A model generated the notes under the pieces. The model did no database searches, was not told the origin of the DNA, and saw nothing but the letters and a program-made list of their open reading frames with translations. Of a stretch of DNA of 64,000 bases, positions 50,867 through 59,794 are shown in pieces. The number at the start of each line of letters is the position of its first letter. Position 1 is the stretch's first letter. Position numbers and translations under genes: made by a program. The stretch lies in the NCBI RefSeq assembly GCF_030848575.1, contig NZ_JAVDDX010000002.1, positions 372,001 through 436,000 of the forward strand, read 5' to 3'. The DNA comes from Haloarcula sp. H-GB4 (GTDB lineage: Archaea > Halobacteriota > Halobacteria > Halobacteriales > Haloarculaceae).

Positions 50867-51076
50867 ATGAGTACGGTCAGGGCCGCTGGGTGGACAGTCG
50901 TCACGTTCGTGCTGATGGCGCTGGCAGTGCCGTGGTTCCTCTGGGACACCAGCGAGGTCGCGGTCGGACTGCCCGTATGGCTGTGGTGGCACATCGGATG
51001 GATGGCGCTCGCAAGCGTCGTCTTCGCCGTCTTCGCGCGCACCGACTGGGGCCTCGGCGTCGAGGGGGTGCGGTGA
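50867..51076 (+). CDS. DUF3311 small membrane protein
   Basis: A 69-residue protein with two membrane helices and the DUF3311 pattern: ALAVPWFLWDTSEVAVGLPV and LWWHIGWMALASVVFAVFA. It usually precedes a sodium:solute symporter gene, here starting one base after its stop, so the two are one transport operon. It may be an accessory subunit of the transporter. Confidence 0.85.
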   Translation: MSTVRAAGWTVVTFVLMALAVPWFLWDTSEVAVGLPVWLWWHIGWMALASVVFAVFARTDWGLGVEGVR

Positions 51077-51077
51077 G

Positions 51078-52604
51078 ATGGCTGACACCACGCTCCAGCT
51101 GGGCATCGTCGGCGCGTACATGGTGGTCGCGCTCGCGGTTGGCGCAGTCGCCTACCGACTCACCGAGCGCACCGCCGAGGACTACTACCTCGCGAGCCGA
51201 ACGCTTGGCACAGTCGTACTGCTGTTTACGACCTTCGCGACGCTACTGTCAGCGTTTACGTTCTTCGGCGGCCCGAATCTCGCGTTCAGCGCCGGCCCTG
51301 AATGGATTCTCGTGATGGGGCTCATGGACGGCATTATCTTCGCTGTCCTCTGGTACGTACTGGGCTACAAGCAGTGGCTAGTCGGCAAGCGCCACGGCTA
51401 CGTGACGCTGGGTGAGATGCTGGGCGACCGATTCGGGTCGACGGCGCTTCGGGTCGTCGTCGCTGGCGTGAGCCTAGTCTGGCTGTTCCCGTACGTAATG
51501 CTCCAGCAAAAGGGGGCCGGCCAGGCCATTGTCGGCCTCACGAACGGCGCGGTCCCGTTCTGGGTCGGAGCCGGCGGCATCACGCTGTTCATGATTCTCT
51601 ACGTCGCGCTCTCGGGGATGCGCGGCGTCGCCTGGACCGACACGCTTCAGGGGCTGTTCATGCTCTCGCTGATCTGGGTCGCCGTCGCCTGGGTCCTCTC
51701 CGCTGTCGGCGGCACAGGTGAGGCGACGGCCCTGCTCGCGGCGGAGGAACCCGCTTTCGTCGGTCTCGGTGGAGGCCTCTACACGCCGCAGTACATCATC
51801 TCGACCGCGGTCAGCATCGCGTTCGGCGTGACGATGTTCCCGCAGATCAATCAGCGCTTCTTCGCCGCCGGGTCCAAGAAGGTTCTCAAGCGCACGTTCG
51901 CGCTCTGGCCCGTGCTGGTCCTGCTCCTGTTCGTTCCGGCGTTCATGCTGGGGGCGTGGGCGGCCGGACTCGGCATCACTGTCCCAGAAGGTGGCAACGT
52001 CATCCCGGCGCTGCTGGGCGAGTACACGCCGACGTGGTTCACCGCACTGGTCATCGCCGGCGCGATGGCCGCGATGATGTCCTCCAGCGACTCGATGCTA
52101 CTGTCGGGCTCGTCGTACCTCACTCGGGACCTCTACCGGCCGCTGACCGGCCGCGGCGATGCCAGCGACGAAGAGACTGACCGCCGCGAGGCGTTCATCG
52201 CCCGCATCGGCGTCGTCATCTTTGCCACCCTCTCGTTCATTGCGAGTCTCTACACCCCAGGGACGCTGGTCCAGATCGGCGACACGGCCTTCAGCGGCTT
52301 CGCACAGCTTACAGTTCCCGTCGCACTTGCGCTGTACTGGCAGGGAACGACGCGTTCGGGGATGTACGCCGGCGTGGTCGGGAGTCAGGTGTTCTACGGC
52401 CTGCACGTCTTCCCCGTGCTTGCGACAGTCGGGGGACTGCTCGGTCTCGACGTTGCCCTGCCGACGGCGTATCTGGGCTGGACGCCCGGCATCGTGGGCA
52501 TCCTGGTCGGCTTATTGTTGACGGTCACCGTCTCACTGGTGACCGCTCCCGGCGCGACCGAGGACCGCACTGCATACGCCGTCTCCGGCGTCGAAAGCGA
52601 CTGA
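51078..52604 (+). CDS. Sodium:solute symporter family transporter
   Basis: A 508-residue SSF permease with about 13 helices. The core signature is present: TEDYYLASRTLGT-like (RTAEDYYLASRTLG), YVTLGEMLGDRFGS and AGAMAAMMSSSDSMLLSGSS, the Na2-site region containing Ser residues. The last helices run to LVGLLLTVTVSLVTAPGATE. It imports a small organic solute with sodium; which one is not evident. DUF3311 is its operon partner. Confidence 0.92.
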   Translation: MADTTLQLGIVGAYMVVALAVGAVAYRLTERTAEDYYLASRTLGTVVLLFTTFATLLSAFTFFGGPNLAFSAGPEWILVMGLMDGIIFAVLWYVLGYKQWLVGKRHGYVTLGEMLGDRFGSTALRVVVAGVSLVWLFPYVMLQQKGAGQAIVGLTNGAVPFWVGAGGITLFMILYVALSGMRGVAWTDTLQGLFMLSLIWVAVAWVLSAVGGTGEATALLAAEEPAFVGLGGGLYTPQYIISTAVSIAFGVTMFPQINQRFFAAGSKKVLKRTFALWPVLVLLLFVPAFMLGAWAAGLGITVPEGGNVIPALLGEYTPTWFTALVIAGAMAAMMSSSDSMLLSGSSYLTRDLYRPLTGRGDASDEETDRREAFIARIGVVIFATLSFIASLYTPGTLVQIGDTAFSGFAQLTVPVALALYWQGTTRSGMYAGVVGSQVFYGLHVFPVLATVGGLLGLDVALPTAYLGWTPGIVGILVGLLLTVTVSLVTAPGATEDRTAYAVSGVESD

Positions 52605-52706
52605 GACGCGTTCGGTCCGGTGCCGACTGTTCATCGTGACAACCCCCGGACGGCGGCCACCGGCGGACATGTAAACCTACAAAAGCATCCAGACCAATGT
52701 GCAGGT

Positions 52707-53135
52707 ATGGACTCCGATAAGAACGTCGGCGGTCGCGACCGCCTGATCCGAGCGGTGCTGGCAGTCGTCCTGACAATTGTCTCTCTGCGCTGGCTTCGCA
52801 GCGGGAAGCGCAAGCGCGGCCTGCTCGCTGGAATCGGCGCGCTCGGCCTGGGATTCAACGCCTCGACGGGCTACTGCGGCTTCAACGACACGCTCGACAT
52901 TGATACGACGGGCGAGAGCGACGACGATGTGTTCGCGCCGGATACGGACGACGAACCGGCAACCGACAAGTCGACAGACGTGAGTGTTGACTTTACGTCC
53001 GCTGACGATACCGAGGTCTCGAATGGCCACGCCAGCGGCGAGTTGACCTGCGCCGTCTGCGAGGACCCTATTGTTCCCGGTGAGCGCCGTGGGCCAAACG
53101 ACGAGGGCGCGATCGTCCACGAGACCTGCGAGTAA
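52707..53135 (+). CDS. DUF2892-like membrane protein with C-terminal zinc ribbon
   Basis: A 142-residue protein. The N-terminal part (DKNVGGRDRLIRAVLAVVLT, then GIGALGLGFNASTGYCGFND) matches the DUF2892/YgaP-type two-helix membrane unit. A disordered acidic middle leads to a C-terminal Cys cluster (LTCAVCEDPIVPGERRGPND with a later HETCE). The start at ATG 52707 excludes an upstream non-family extension. Function unknown. Confidence 0.78.
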   Translation: MDSDKNVGGRDRLIRAVLAVVLTIVSLRWLRSGKRKRGLLAGIGALGLGFNASTGYCGFNDTLDIDTTGESDDDVFAPDTDDEPATDKSTDVSVDFTSADDTEVSNGHASGELTCAVCEDPIVPGERRGPNDEGAIVHETCE

Positions 53136-53204
53136 CGCCCCGGCATAAACGCTCAGCAGCCCGAGTCTGGTTCTTTTTATAATCACCGTCCCAGTCTTTC
53201 ACGT

Positions 53205-54122
53205 ATGCAGACCCACATCGTCCCGGTCGGGTTCGACTACGACCGGCTCATCGCGCCGCTGGTGCGCGAGCAACTCGACGTTGACCGCGTCATCCTGCTT
53301 GAGGGGGCGGTCGGCAGCGAGGCCAACGTCGAGTACTCGCGCAACCTCGCCGAGAAGCTGGAAAAGGACTATCAGAACCTGCTTGGAGCGGAAACCGAGC
53401 GGTTCGTCGTTGCCGACGTGTACGACTACGACGAGGCCTTCGAGCAGGCCTTCGAACTCATCAACGCCGAACTCGACGCGGGTAGCGAGGTGTGGGTTAA
53501 CGTCTCCGCGATGCCCCGGACTGTCTCCTTTGCCTTTGCGACTGCGGCCCACTCGATTATGGTCGAGCGCGAGGGTGACCGGGACCGCATCCATACCTAC
53601 TACACGGTCCCCGAGAAATATCTGGAGACGGAACTCGCCGAGGAACTGCGCAAGCAGATCGATATGCTGGAGGACATGCGAACGGGCGAGGACGTCGACG
53701 AACGAGTCGACGACCGACTCGAAACCGCACGGGACCTGCTGGCGGAGTTCGACGAGCGCGGGACGACCATCGGTGCGAAGGAGATCGACGGCTCCCACGT
53801 GGTCGAGCTCCCGGTCGCCTCGTTCTCGAACGTCAAGCCCTTCGAGGAAGTGATCCTGTTTACCCTTGGCGAACACGGCGAGTTCGAGTCCGTCTCGGAA
53901 CTAGCCCAGCAGCTGGCCCGAGACCTGGGTGAGGAGTACACCGACTCCTTCCGCTCAAAGGTCATCTACAACGTTGACCGGCTCGGTCCTGGCGGGAAGG
54001 GATACATCGAGCAGGAAGAACACGGGAAGTCCTACCGGACAACGCTTTCGCGGATCGGACAGCTGTGGGTTCGCGCCCACTCCGCCGAAGACCACGAGCA
54101 CCGCGAGTCCGATCTGCCGTGA
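53205..54122 (+). CDS. HFX_2341-type transcription regulator (DUF6293; CARF-like sensor plus HTH)
   Basis: A 305-residue protein. The N-terminal Rossmann-like domain (HIVPVGFDYDRLIAPLVREQ, then NVSAMPRTVSFAFATAAHSI) resembles CARF and related ligand-binding folds, and the C-terminal part (about 205-300) is a winged helix (EEVILFTLGEHGEFESVSEL, QEEHGKSYRTTLSRIGQLWV). Members are called HFX_2341-family regulators in haloarchaea. The ligand could be a nucleotide. No CRISPR genes are near, so it is probably a stress or nucleotide-signal regulator. Confidence 0.78.
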   Translation: MQTHIVPVGFDYDRLIAPLVREQLDVDRVILLEGAVGSEANVEYSRNLAEKLEKDYQNLLGAETERFVVADVYDYDEAFEQAFELINAELDAGSEVWVNVSAMPRTVSFAFATAAHSIMVEREGDRDRIHTYYTVPEKYLETELAEELRKQIDMLEDMRTGEDVDERVDDRLETARDLLAEFDERGTTIGAKEIDGSHVVELPVASFSNVKPFEEVILFTLGEHGEFESVSELAQQLARDLGEEYTDSFRSKVIYNVDRLGPGGKGYIEQEEHGKSYRTTLSRIGQLWVRAHSAEDHEHRESDLP

Positions 54123-54170
54123 GCGGGTCGCTGGTATGAGCCCGTCGGGACGCCGGCGAAAACCGAAGTC

Positions 54171-54176
54171 ATTAAT
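54171..54176 (+). promoter_or_regulatory. TATA element of the valS leader transcript
   Basis: ATTAAT preceded by a purine-rich CGAAAACCGAAG. It sits 27-32 bases before the ATG at 54203, so transcription should begin close to that ATG. Confidence 0.5.
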
Positions 54177-54202
54177 CCTGCCGTAGGTCGAGTATTGTAC
54201 AG

Positions 54203-54301
54203 ATGGTGCGTCGACTCTCCCGAACGCTGGTTCTCGCGCCCGTTGGTGTAGGGGCCCCCACGCCCCACACCACCTCTACCAGTCGACGCACGCACCGCTG
54301 A
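54203..54301 (+). CDS. Possible 32-residue leader peptide upstream of valS
   Basis: ATG-initiated ORF of 32 codons ending in TGA at 54301, about 50 bases before valS. The peptide begins MVRRLSRTLVLAPVGVGAPT and contains four valine codons (GTG, GTT, GTT, GTA) together with Leu, Arg and Thr. The start lies at the expected transcription start, so it would be translated as a leaderless message. The RNA of the same region can form a large hairpin, so translation of this ORF could be coupled to expression of the valyl-tRNA synthetase. It is also possible that the ORF is accidental and only the RNA structure matters. Confidence 0.45.
   Translation: MVRRLSRTLVLAPVGVGAPTPHTTSTSRRTHR
54205..54296 (+). 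promoter_or_regulatory. Large inverted-repeat structure upstream of valS
   Basis: The outer arm GGTGCGTCGACT (54205-54216) is complementary to AGTCGACGCAC followed by GCACC (54281-54296), 11 pairs plus a bulge. Inside it GGTGTAGGGGC (54245-54255) faces GCCCCACACC (54262-54271), a second stem with one bulged A and a loop of CCCCAC. Predicted transcript is GC-rich and strongly folded. It is placed like an attenuator or riboswitch; it does not match a tRNA. Confidence 0.6.
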
Positions 54302-54352
54302 TAACTACGCCGCAGTCAGATGCTATCCGGGTGTTACACCCACCGCTTGAAT

Positions 54353-57025
54353 ATGAGTGATACACAGGACCCACCGCAGGACGAATCGACCACAGACGAA
54401 TCAGAGAACGCCCTCGACGGGGAGTACGACCCCCGCGAGGTAGAGCCAGAGTGGCAGGACCAGTGGGTCGCGGACAAGACCTACGCCTACGACGAGGACG
54501 CTGATACCCGCTTCACCATCGACACGCCGCCGCCAACGGTGTCGGGGAACCTCCACATGGGCCACCTCTACCAGTTTACGCTGCAGGACTTCGTCGCCCG
54601 CTTTCACCGGATGCGCGACGACACTGTCTACTTCCCCTTCGGTTACGACGACAACGGCATCGCCTCGGAGCGACTGACGGAGCGCGAACTCGACATCCGA
54701 CACCAGGATTACCCACGCCGAGAGTTCCAAGAGAAGTGCCGTGACGTGTGTACACAGTTCGAGGATGAGTTCACGCAGGACGTGCAGTCGCTTGCGATCT
54801 CCATCGACTGGGACAACACCTACAAGACTATCGCGCCGGACGTCCAGCGGGTCTCCCAACTGTCGTTCCTCGACCTCTACGAGCAGGGCCGGGAGTACCG
54901 TCAGCGCGCGCCGACCATCTGGTGTCCGGACTGCGAGACGGCCATCTCACAGGTCGAGCAGGAGGACAAGGACAAGTCGACGCTGTTCAACGACATCGCC
55001 TTCGACCTCGTCGAGACGGGCGACGGACCGGCCGACGAGGACGCGACGTTCACCATCTCGACGACGCGACCGGAACTGCTGCCGGCGTGTGTCGCCGTCT
55101 TCGTCCATCCCGACGACGACGAGAATCAACACCTCGTCGGCGGCAGTGCGCGGGTGCCCCTTTTCGAGCAGGAGGTTCCCGTTATCGCCGACGAGCGCGT
55201 CGACATGGAGACCGGCAGCGGCATCGTCATGTGCTGTACGTTCGGCGATCAGAACGACATCGAGTGGTACCAGGCCCACGACCTGCCGCTACGACTCGCA
55301 ATCGATGAGTCTGCGACCATGACGGACGTGGCCGGCGAGTACCAGGGAATGCACACCACCGAAGCCCGCGAAGCCATCATCGAGGACCTTCGCGAGGAGG
55401 GGTCGCTGCTTGAGAGCCGCGACCACGACCACACCGTGCAGGTCCACGAGCGCTGTGAAGAGGAGGTCGAATACCTCGTCACCGAGCAGTGGTACATCGA
55501 ACTGCTCGACAAGAAGGAGGAGTACATCGAGGCCGGCCGCCAGATGGAGTGGTACCCTGAGAAGATGGCCACCCGCTACGAGCACTGGATCGAGGGGCTC
55601 GAATGGGACTGGTGTATCTCCCGCCAGCGCGATTCGGGCATCCCGATTCCGGTGTGGTACTGCGACGACTGCGGCGAGCCCGTGATGGCCGAGCGCGAGC
55701 AGCTCCCGGTCGACCCGCTGTCGGACGACCCGCCGGTCGATAGCTGTCCCGAATGTGGCCACGACTCGCTGACGCCTGAGGAAGACGTGTTCGACACGTG
55801 GGCGACCTCGTCGCTGACCCCGCTCGTGAATGCCGGCTGGGACTGGGACGCGGACAGCGAGTCGTTCACCATGGAGTTGCCGGAGCTGTACCCCTTCGAC
55901 CTGCGCCCGCAGGGCCACGACATTATCTCCTTCTGGCTGTTCCACACTGTCGTCAAGTGCTACGAGCACACCGGCGAGGTGCCATTCGAGAATGTGATGA
56001 TCAACGGGATGGTGCTGGACGAGAACCGCGAGGCGATGTCCAAGTCCAAGGGCAATGTCATCCCGCCCAGCGAGGTCTTAGAGAAGTTCCCGGTCGATGC
56101 CACGCGCTACTGGGCCGCCGGCACCTCCATCGGCGACGACTTCCCGTACAAGGAAGGCGACCTGGAGGCTGGCGAGCGGCTCCTCCAGAAGCTCTGGAAC
56201 GCATCGCGGCTGGTCGACCAACTCACGCCCGCGAGTCAGCCCGACGAGCCCGACGACCTCGCCGCGGTCGACGAGTGGCTGCTGGCCGAACTGGACGCAA
56301 CCGTCGAGTCAGTCACCACGAAGTTCGAGGACTACGAGTTCTCGAAGGCCCGGAACGAACTCCGGTCGTTCTTCTGGAACACGTTCTGTGACGACTACCT
56401 CGAAATCGCCAAGCAGCGGCTTTCGGATGGGGAAGATACGTCAACCGAGTTCACACTTCTGCGAGCCCACCGGACCTTCCTGCAACTGTTCGCACCGTTC
56501 CTCCCACACATCACGGAAGAGCTGTGGGAGCGGTGCTACGAGGAAGATAGCTCAATCCACACGACGGACTGGCCGACCTCGGGCGGCTACGATGCCGACC
56601 TCGAAGCGGGAGAGACGGCGATGGAGGTCGTCTCCGCGCTCCGGCGGTACAAGACCGAGAACGGGCTGCCGCTGAACGCCGACCTCGACCACGTCGAGGT
56701 GTTCGGCCACATCGCCGGCTTCGAGGACGCCGTCGCCGAGGCGATGCACGTGGCCCAGCTAGACACCTACGACGAGGCCCCGGACATCACGACGGAGGTC
56801 AGTGGCATCGACCTCGACTACTCGCTCGTCGGCCCCGAGTTCGGAAGCGAAGTCGGCGCTATCGACGCCGCTATCGAGGACGGCGACTACGAGATCGACG
56901 GCGACACGCTGCAGGTCGCTGGCGTCGAACTCGATGATGAGATGTTCGCTGTCGAGGAGTCCCGGACCTACTCCGGCGAGGGCGAGATGACCGAAACCGA
57001 AAGCGCCGTCGTCGTTGTTCGGTAG
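54353..57025 (+). CDS. valS: Valyl-tRNA synthetase
   Basis: Charges tRNA-Val with valine. The 890-residue class Ia enzyme has the HIGH motif as HMGH in PPPTVSGNLHMGHLYQF, the KMSKS motif as EAMSKSKGNVIPPSEVL, an editing domain between them, and a zinc-type Cys region (CPDCETAISQVEQ, then CDDCGEPVMA and SCPECGHDS). A haloarchaeal acidic N-terminal extension (MSDTQDPPQDESTTDESENA) precedes the core. I use the ATG at 54353; an in-frame ATG at 54320 lies closer to the leader. Expression is possibly controlled by the hairpin upstream. Confidence 0.96.
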   Translation: MSDTQDPPQDESTTDESENALDGEYDPREVEPEWQDQWVADKTYAYDEDADTRFTIDTPPPTVSGNLHMGHLYQFTLQDFVARFHRMRDDTVYFPFGYDDNGIASERLTERELDIRHQDYPRREFQEKCRDVCTQFEDEFTQDVQSLAISIDWDNTYKTIAPDVQRVSQLSFLDLYEQGREYRQRAPTIWCPDCETAISQVEQEDKDKSTLFNDIAFDLVETGDGPADEDATFTISTTRPELLPACVAVFVHPDDDENQHLVGGSARVPLFEQEVPVIADERVDMETGSGIVMCCTFGDQNDIEWYQAHDLPLRLAIDESATMTDVAGEYQGMHTTEAREAIIEDLREEGSLLESRDHDHTVQVHERCEEEVEYLVTEQWYIELLDKKEEYIEAGRQMEWYPEKMATRYEHWIEGLEWDWCISRQRDSGIPIPVWYCDDCGEPVMAEREQLPVDPLSDDPPVDSCPECGHDSLTPEEDVFDTWATSSLTPLVNAGWDWDADSESFTMELPELYPFDLRPQGHDIISFWLFHTVVKCYEHTGEVPFENVMINGMVLDENREAMSKSKGNVIPPSEVLEKFPVDATRYWAAGTSIGDDFPYKEGDLEAGERLLQKLWNASRLVDQLTPASQPDEPDDLAAVDEWLLAELDATVESVTTKFEDYEFSKARNELRSFFWNTFCDDYLEIAKQRLSDGEDTSTEFTLLRAHRTFLQLFAPFLPHITEELWERCYEEDSSIHTTDWPTSGGYDADLEAGETAMEVVSALRRYKTENGLPLNADLDHVEVFGHIAGFEDAVAEAMHVAQLDTYDEAPDITTEVSGIDLDYSLVGPEFGSEVGAIDAAIEDGDYEIDGDTLQVAGVELDDEMFAVEESRTYSGEGEMTETESAVVVVR

Positions 57026-57156
57026 ATTCGGTTTCCCACGGATATTCAACGCGGTGGAATAGGTGTCCGGGACGGCGGGGGCGCTGGGCCCGTCGCCATG
57101 ACACAGCTCTCGATATCTGGAACACCCTGATTAGTGTTCGTCGTCTCCGGTCGATA

Positions 57157-57552
57157 ATGCTTCAGTCACTCGGAGACCCATTTTTTGGACCTGCGTTCCT
57201 TTTGATGCTGGCAACTGGTGGCATCGGCATTCTCGCTGGGGCGGTGGCCGTAGCATGGCCGCGGCTCCACCCCGTCGACACCGGGACGGAACGGGCCACA
57301 TATCTCGGTGGCGTCGGGCTTGCAGCGTTCGGCTGTGCCATCATTGCACTGGGGTTCATGCAAGCCGGAGTGGTTGCCGATCTTTACAGTACCGGTGGGG
57401 CGGACAGCGCTGTCTCCCCCAGTTCCATCGGCGTTATTGGGCAGGCCCTGCCCTAGTACGGTATCGCGCTGGTGTTCGGGGTTGTCGCCATGGTGGCACT
57501 GATTGGGGGTCTCGGCATCTCGGTGTACACAGATGTCGCCTCCGACGACTGA
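57157..57552 (+). pseudogene. Small membrane protein gene interrupted by an in-frame TAG
   Basis: A frame of 132 codons starting MLQSLGDPFFGPAFLLMLAT. After 99 sense codons a TAG occurs at 57454-57456 (after GVIGQALP). The same frame continues with a hydrophobic segment (YGIALVFGVVAMVALIGGLG) and a polar end (SVYTDVASDD) to a natural TGA at 57550-57552. The continuation has coding character, with one more membrane helix. A Gln (CAG) to amber change would explain it. The truncated 99-residue product or a read-through are alternatives; I do not recognise the family. Confidence 0.6.
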
Positions 57553-57640
57553 GCGAGCAACCCGGAGCGGGCTGTTATGACTGTCCCGTCTATCGCCGGG
57601 ACCAGTAGCATCAAGACCTGCGGGTCCGGTCATTTGAACC

Positions 57641-57817
57641 ATGCGAACAGAGGAGACGATTCGGGACCGCATCGAGGCGCTGCAGGACGAGTACGACAGG
57701 CACGACCCGCCGTCGACCGAGCTAGAAGACGAGGCCGAGGTCGCCATCTTGCGCGCTATCGAAGAACTGGAGTGGGTGCTCGACGAGCGCGAGGCAGAGG
57801 ACGGGTTTACGACCTGA
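57641..57817 (+). CDS. Small acidic coiled-coil protein, 58 residues
   Basis: ORF beginning MRTEETIRDRIEALQDEYDR and ending EWVLDEREAEDGFTT. Strongly helical and acidic, of the type common among haloarchaeal small proteins of unknown function. It starts about 90 bases after the preceding gene; not in a recognised family. Confidence 0.6.
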   Translation: MRTEETIRDRIEALQDEYDRHDPPSTELEDEAEVAILRAIEELEWVLDEREAEDGFTT

Positions 57818-57853
57818 AACGCCACCGGAACCGCCAGCGCAGGACAGCGCCGA

Positions 57854-58624
57854 TCAGGCTTGCCGTTTTACTTTCTCTACACGCGTCGCCAGTGCGAGAA
57901 ACGTCGCTACGAGCGTCAGCACGACCGCCCAGCCCGCTGCGAGGTCATGGGCGAGCACCGTGTGGTCGAACCCGCCGGCAGCGACAATTGGCTCGGCCCG
58001 GAGCCAGGTGTGGTGTGGCCCGTCGAGAACCGGGACGAAGTAGTCCACGATGTCGTTGAAGCCGTACCAGAACACTGCAACGGCGACGGACATGACGGAA
58101 AAGCTCGCGTAGCGGTGGATGAGGAATGCCTCGGCGGCCATCGCAAGGTGACTTAGAACCAGGAACCAGTAGAGCCACAGCGGAATCCCGCCGGGACCGT
58201 TGAGAGCGAGCTGGACGTACGGCGTCCAGAGGCCGAGCTTGATGCAGCCGAAGAAGCCGAGCATGTGGAGCCACTCGGCGCTCCAGTCGAGCCGCCAGGC
58301 GACCAGCGAGAGCCCGATGAACATCGTCGCGACAGGCGAGTCCGGAATCAGGGGGTAGGCAGCCAGCGGCGCCGCACCCAGTTGGCCCTCCACGAGCGGC
58401 GCCGCTGTGTTTAGCGGTCGACCGGCGTAGTACCAGAAGCCAAACAGCGTGCCGACCAGATTGACGAGCGCGATGGGCCAGGCGAGTCTGAGCCCGACGT
58501 TCTCCAGCCACGCTGGTAGCGGCGCGACATACTGTGGAAGCCCTTCGGCATCGGGGAGCCGCCGGCTGAACACCCGCGCGACAGCCGCGTCGATGCGCCC
58601 GCCGACACCCTCGTCCGGAACCAT
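57854..58624 (-). CDS. DUF1405 membrane protein
   Basis: A 256-residue integral membrane protein of the DUF1405 family. Visible parts: LAWPIALVNLVGTLFGFWYY, FIGLSLVAWRLDWSAEWLHM, FLVLSHLAMAAEAFLIHRYA, FWYGFNDIVDYFVPVLDGPH and a final helix with basic tail (ATRVEKVKRQA). About seven helices. Function unknown in any organism that I recall. Divergent from pdxS. Confidence 0.87.
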   Translation of the reverse strand: MVPDEGVGGRIDAAVARVFSRRLPDAEGLPQYVAPLPAWLENVGLRLAWPIALVNLVGTLFGFWYYAGRPLNTAAPLVEGQLGAAPLAAYPLIPDSPVATMFIGLSLVAWRLDWSAEWLHMLGFFGCIKLGLWTPYVQLALNGPGGIPLWLYWFLVLSHLAMAAEAFLIHRYASFSVMSVAVAVFWYGFNDIVDYFVPVLDGPHHTWLRAEPIVAAGGFDHTVLAHDLAAGWAVVLTLVATFLALATRVEKVKRQA

Positions 58625-58761
58625 GTCGATGCAGTGGGGAGACGCGATGAAAACGGTAGTGGTCTCAGCCCCGTCCTCTGGAGAATATCGCTGTCACTGG
58701 CCCGATATCGGTTCCCCCGTGGGTGGGTCAAACGGCGTTCTGTCCCGCGAAAGGACACGCG

Positions 58762-58769
58762 TTAAGTAA
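58762..58769 (+). promoter_or_regulatory. TATA element for pdxS
   Basis: TTAAGTAA lies 22-29 bases before the ATG at 58791. Confidence 0.45.
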
Positions 58770-58790
58770 ATCCAGTCCTAAGTCTGGGTA

Positions 58791-59699
58791 ATGACTGAAG
58801 AGACCGACCTCGAGGACCTCCGTCGCGGGACTGACCTCGTCAAGCGCGGCTTCGCGAAGATGCAGAAGGGCGGCGTCATCATGGACGTTGTCAACCGTGA
58901 GCAAGCCCGAATCGCCGAGGACGCCGGCGCGGTCGCCGTGATGCACCTAGAGTCGGTCCCGGCCGATATCCGCAAGCGGGGCGGTGTCGCCCGAATGGCT
59001 GACCCCAGCAAGCTCGAAGAGATCATCGAGGAAGTGTCGATTCCGGTGATGGGCAAGGCCCGCATCGGCCACACCGCAGAGGCCCAGATTCTGGAAGCCG
59101 CTGGCGCGGATATGGTCGACGAGTCGGAAGTGCTGACCCAGGCCGACGACCGCTACCACATCGACAAGCGCGAGTTCACTGCACCGTTCGTCTGCGGAGC
59201 CCGGAACCTCGCCGAGGCGCTGCGCCGCATCGACGAGGGCGCAGCAATGATTCGCACGAAGGGTGAGGCAGGCACTGGTGATGTGAATCAGGCTGTCACG
59301 CACCAGCGGAACATCCAGCGCTCTATCGGGATGCTCGAAGGGATGGCCTACGAGGAGCGCGACGAGTGGGCCCGCGAACACGGTGCGCCCCGGCGACTCG
59401 TCCACGAGACAGCTGACCGCGGCCGGCTGCCGGTCGTCAACTTCGCGGCCGGCGGCATCGCGACGCCTGCCGACGCCGCACTGATGATGCAACACGGCTG
59501 TGACGGTATCTTTGTTGGCTCGGGCATCTTCGGGGCAGAGAACCCACAGGCGATGGGCGAGTCCGTCGTCGCGGCAGTCAACAACTACGACGACCCCGAA
59601 CAGCTCAAGGAGATCGCGAAGAACCCAGGCAAGGGGATGAAAGGCCAGGCGAACGCGGACTTAGACGAAGAAGAGCAGTTGCAGGGCCGCGGCATCTAA
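58791..59699 (+). CDS. pdxS: Pyridoxal 5'-phosphate synthase, lyase subunit PdxS
   Basis: Synthase half of the two-component PLP synthase; uses ribose-5-phosphate, glyceraldehyde-3-phosphate and ammonia from PdxT. The 302-residue TIM barrel carries [40 protein letters not shown] (catalytic Lys), [20 protein letters not shown] (second Lys) and [19 protein letters not shown]. PdxT is not adjacent and must be elsewhere in the genome. Highly conserved and complete. Confidence 0.96.
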   Translation: MTEETDLEDLRRGTDLVKRGFAKMQKGGVIMDVVNREQARIAEDAGAVAVMHLESVPADIRKRGGVARMADPSKLEEIIEEVSIPVMGKARIGHTAEAQILEAAGADMVDESEVLTQADDRYHIDKREFTAPFVCGARNLAEALRRIDEGAAMIRTKGEAGTGDVNQAVTHQRNIQRSIGMLEGMAYEERDEWAREHGAPRRLVHETADRGRLPVVNFAAGGIATPADAALMMQHGCDGIFVGSGIFGAENPQAMGESVVAAVNNYDDPEQLKEIAKNPGKGMKGQANADLDEEEQLQGRGI

Positions 59700-59794
59700 C
59701 GGGACTCACGATCAGTCACCTTTCGGCTTCGCTATCACCTCTTTTGCGGACGAGCGCCCGAAGACGAAGACACAAGTTCCCACAGTGGCGATAG

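Noticed and set aside
54205..54296. Possible tRNA gene before valS
   Set aside because: The folded segment has no T-arm GTTCRA sequence or anticodon arm; the stems are nested, not cloverleaf.
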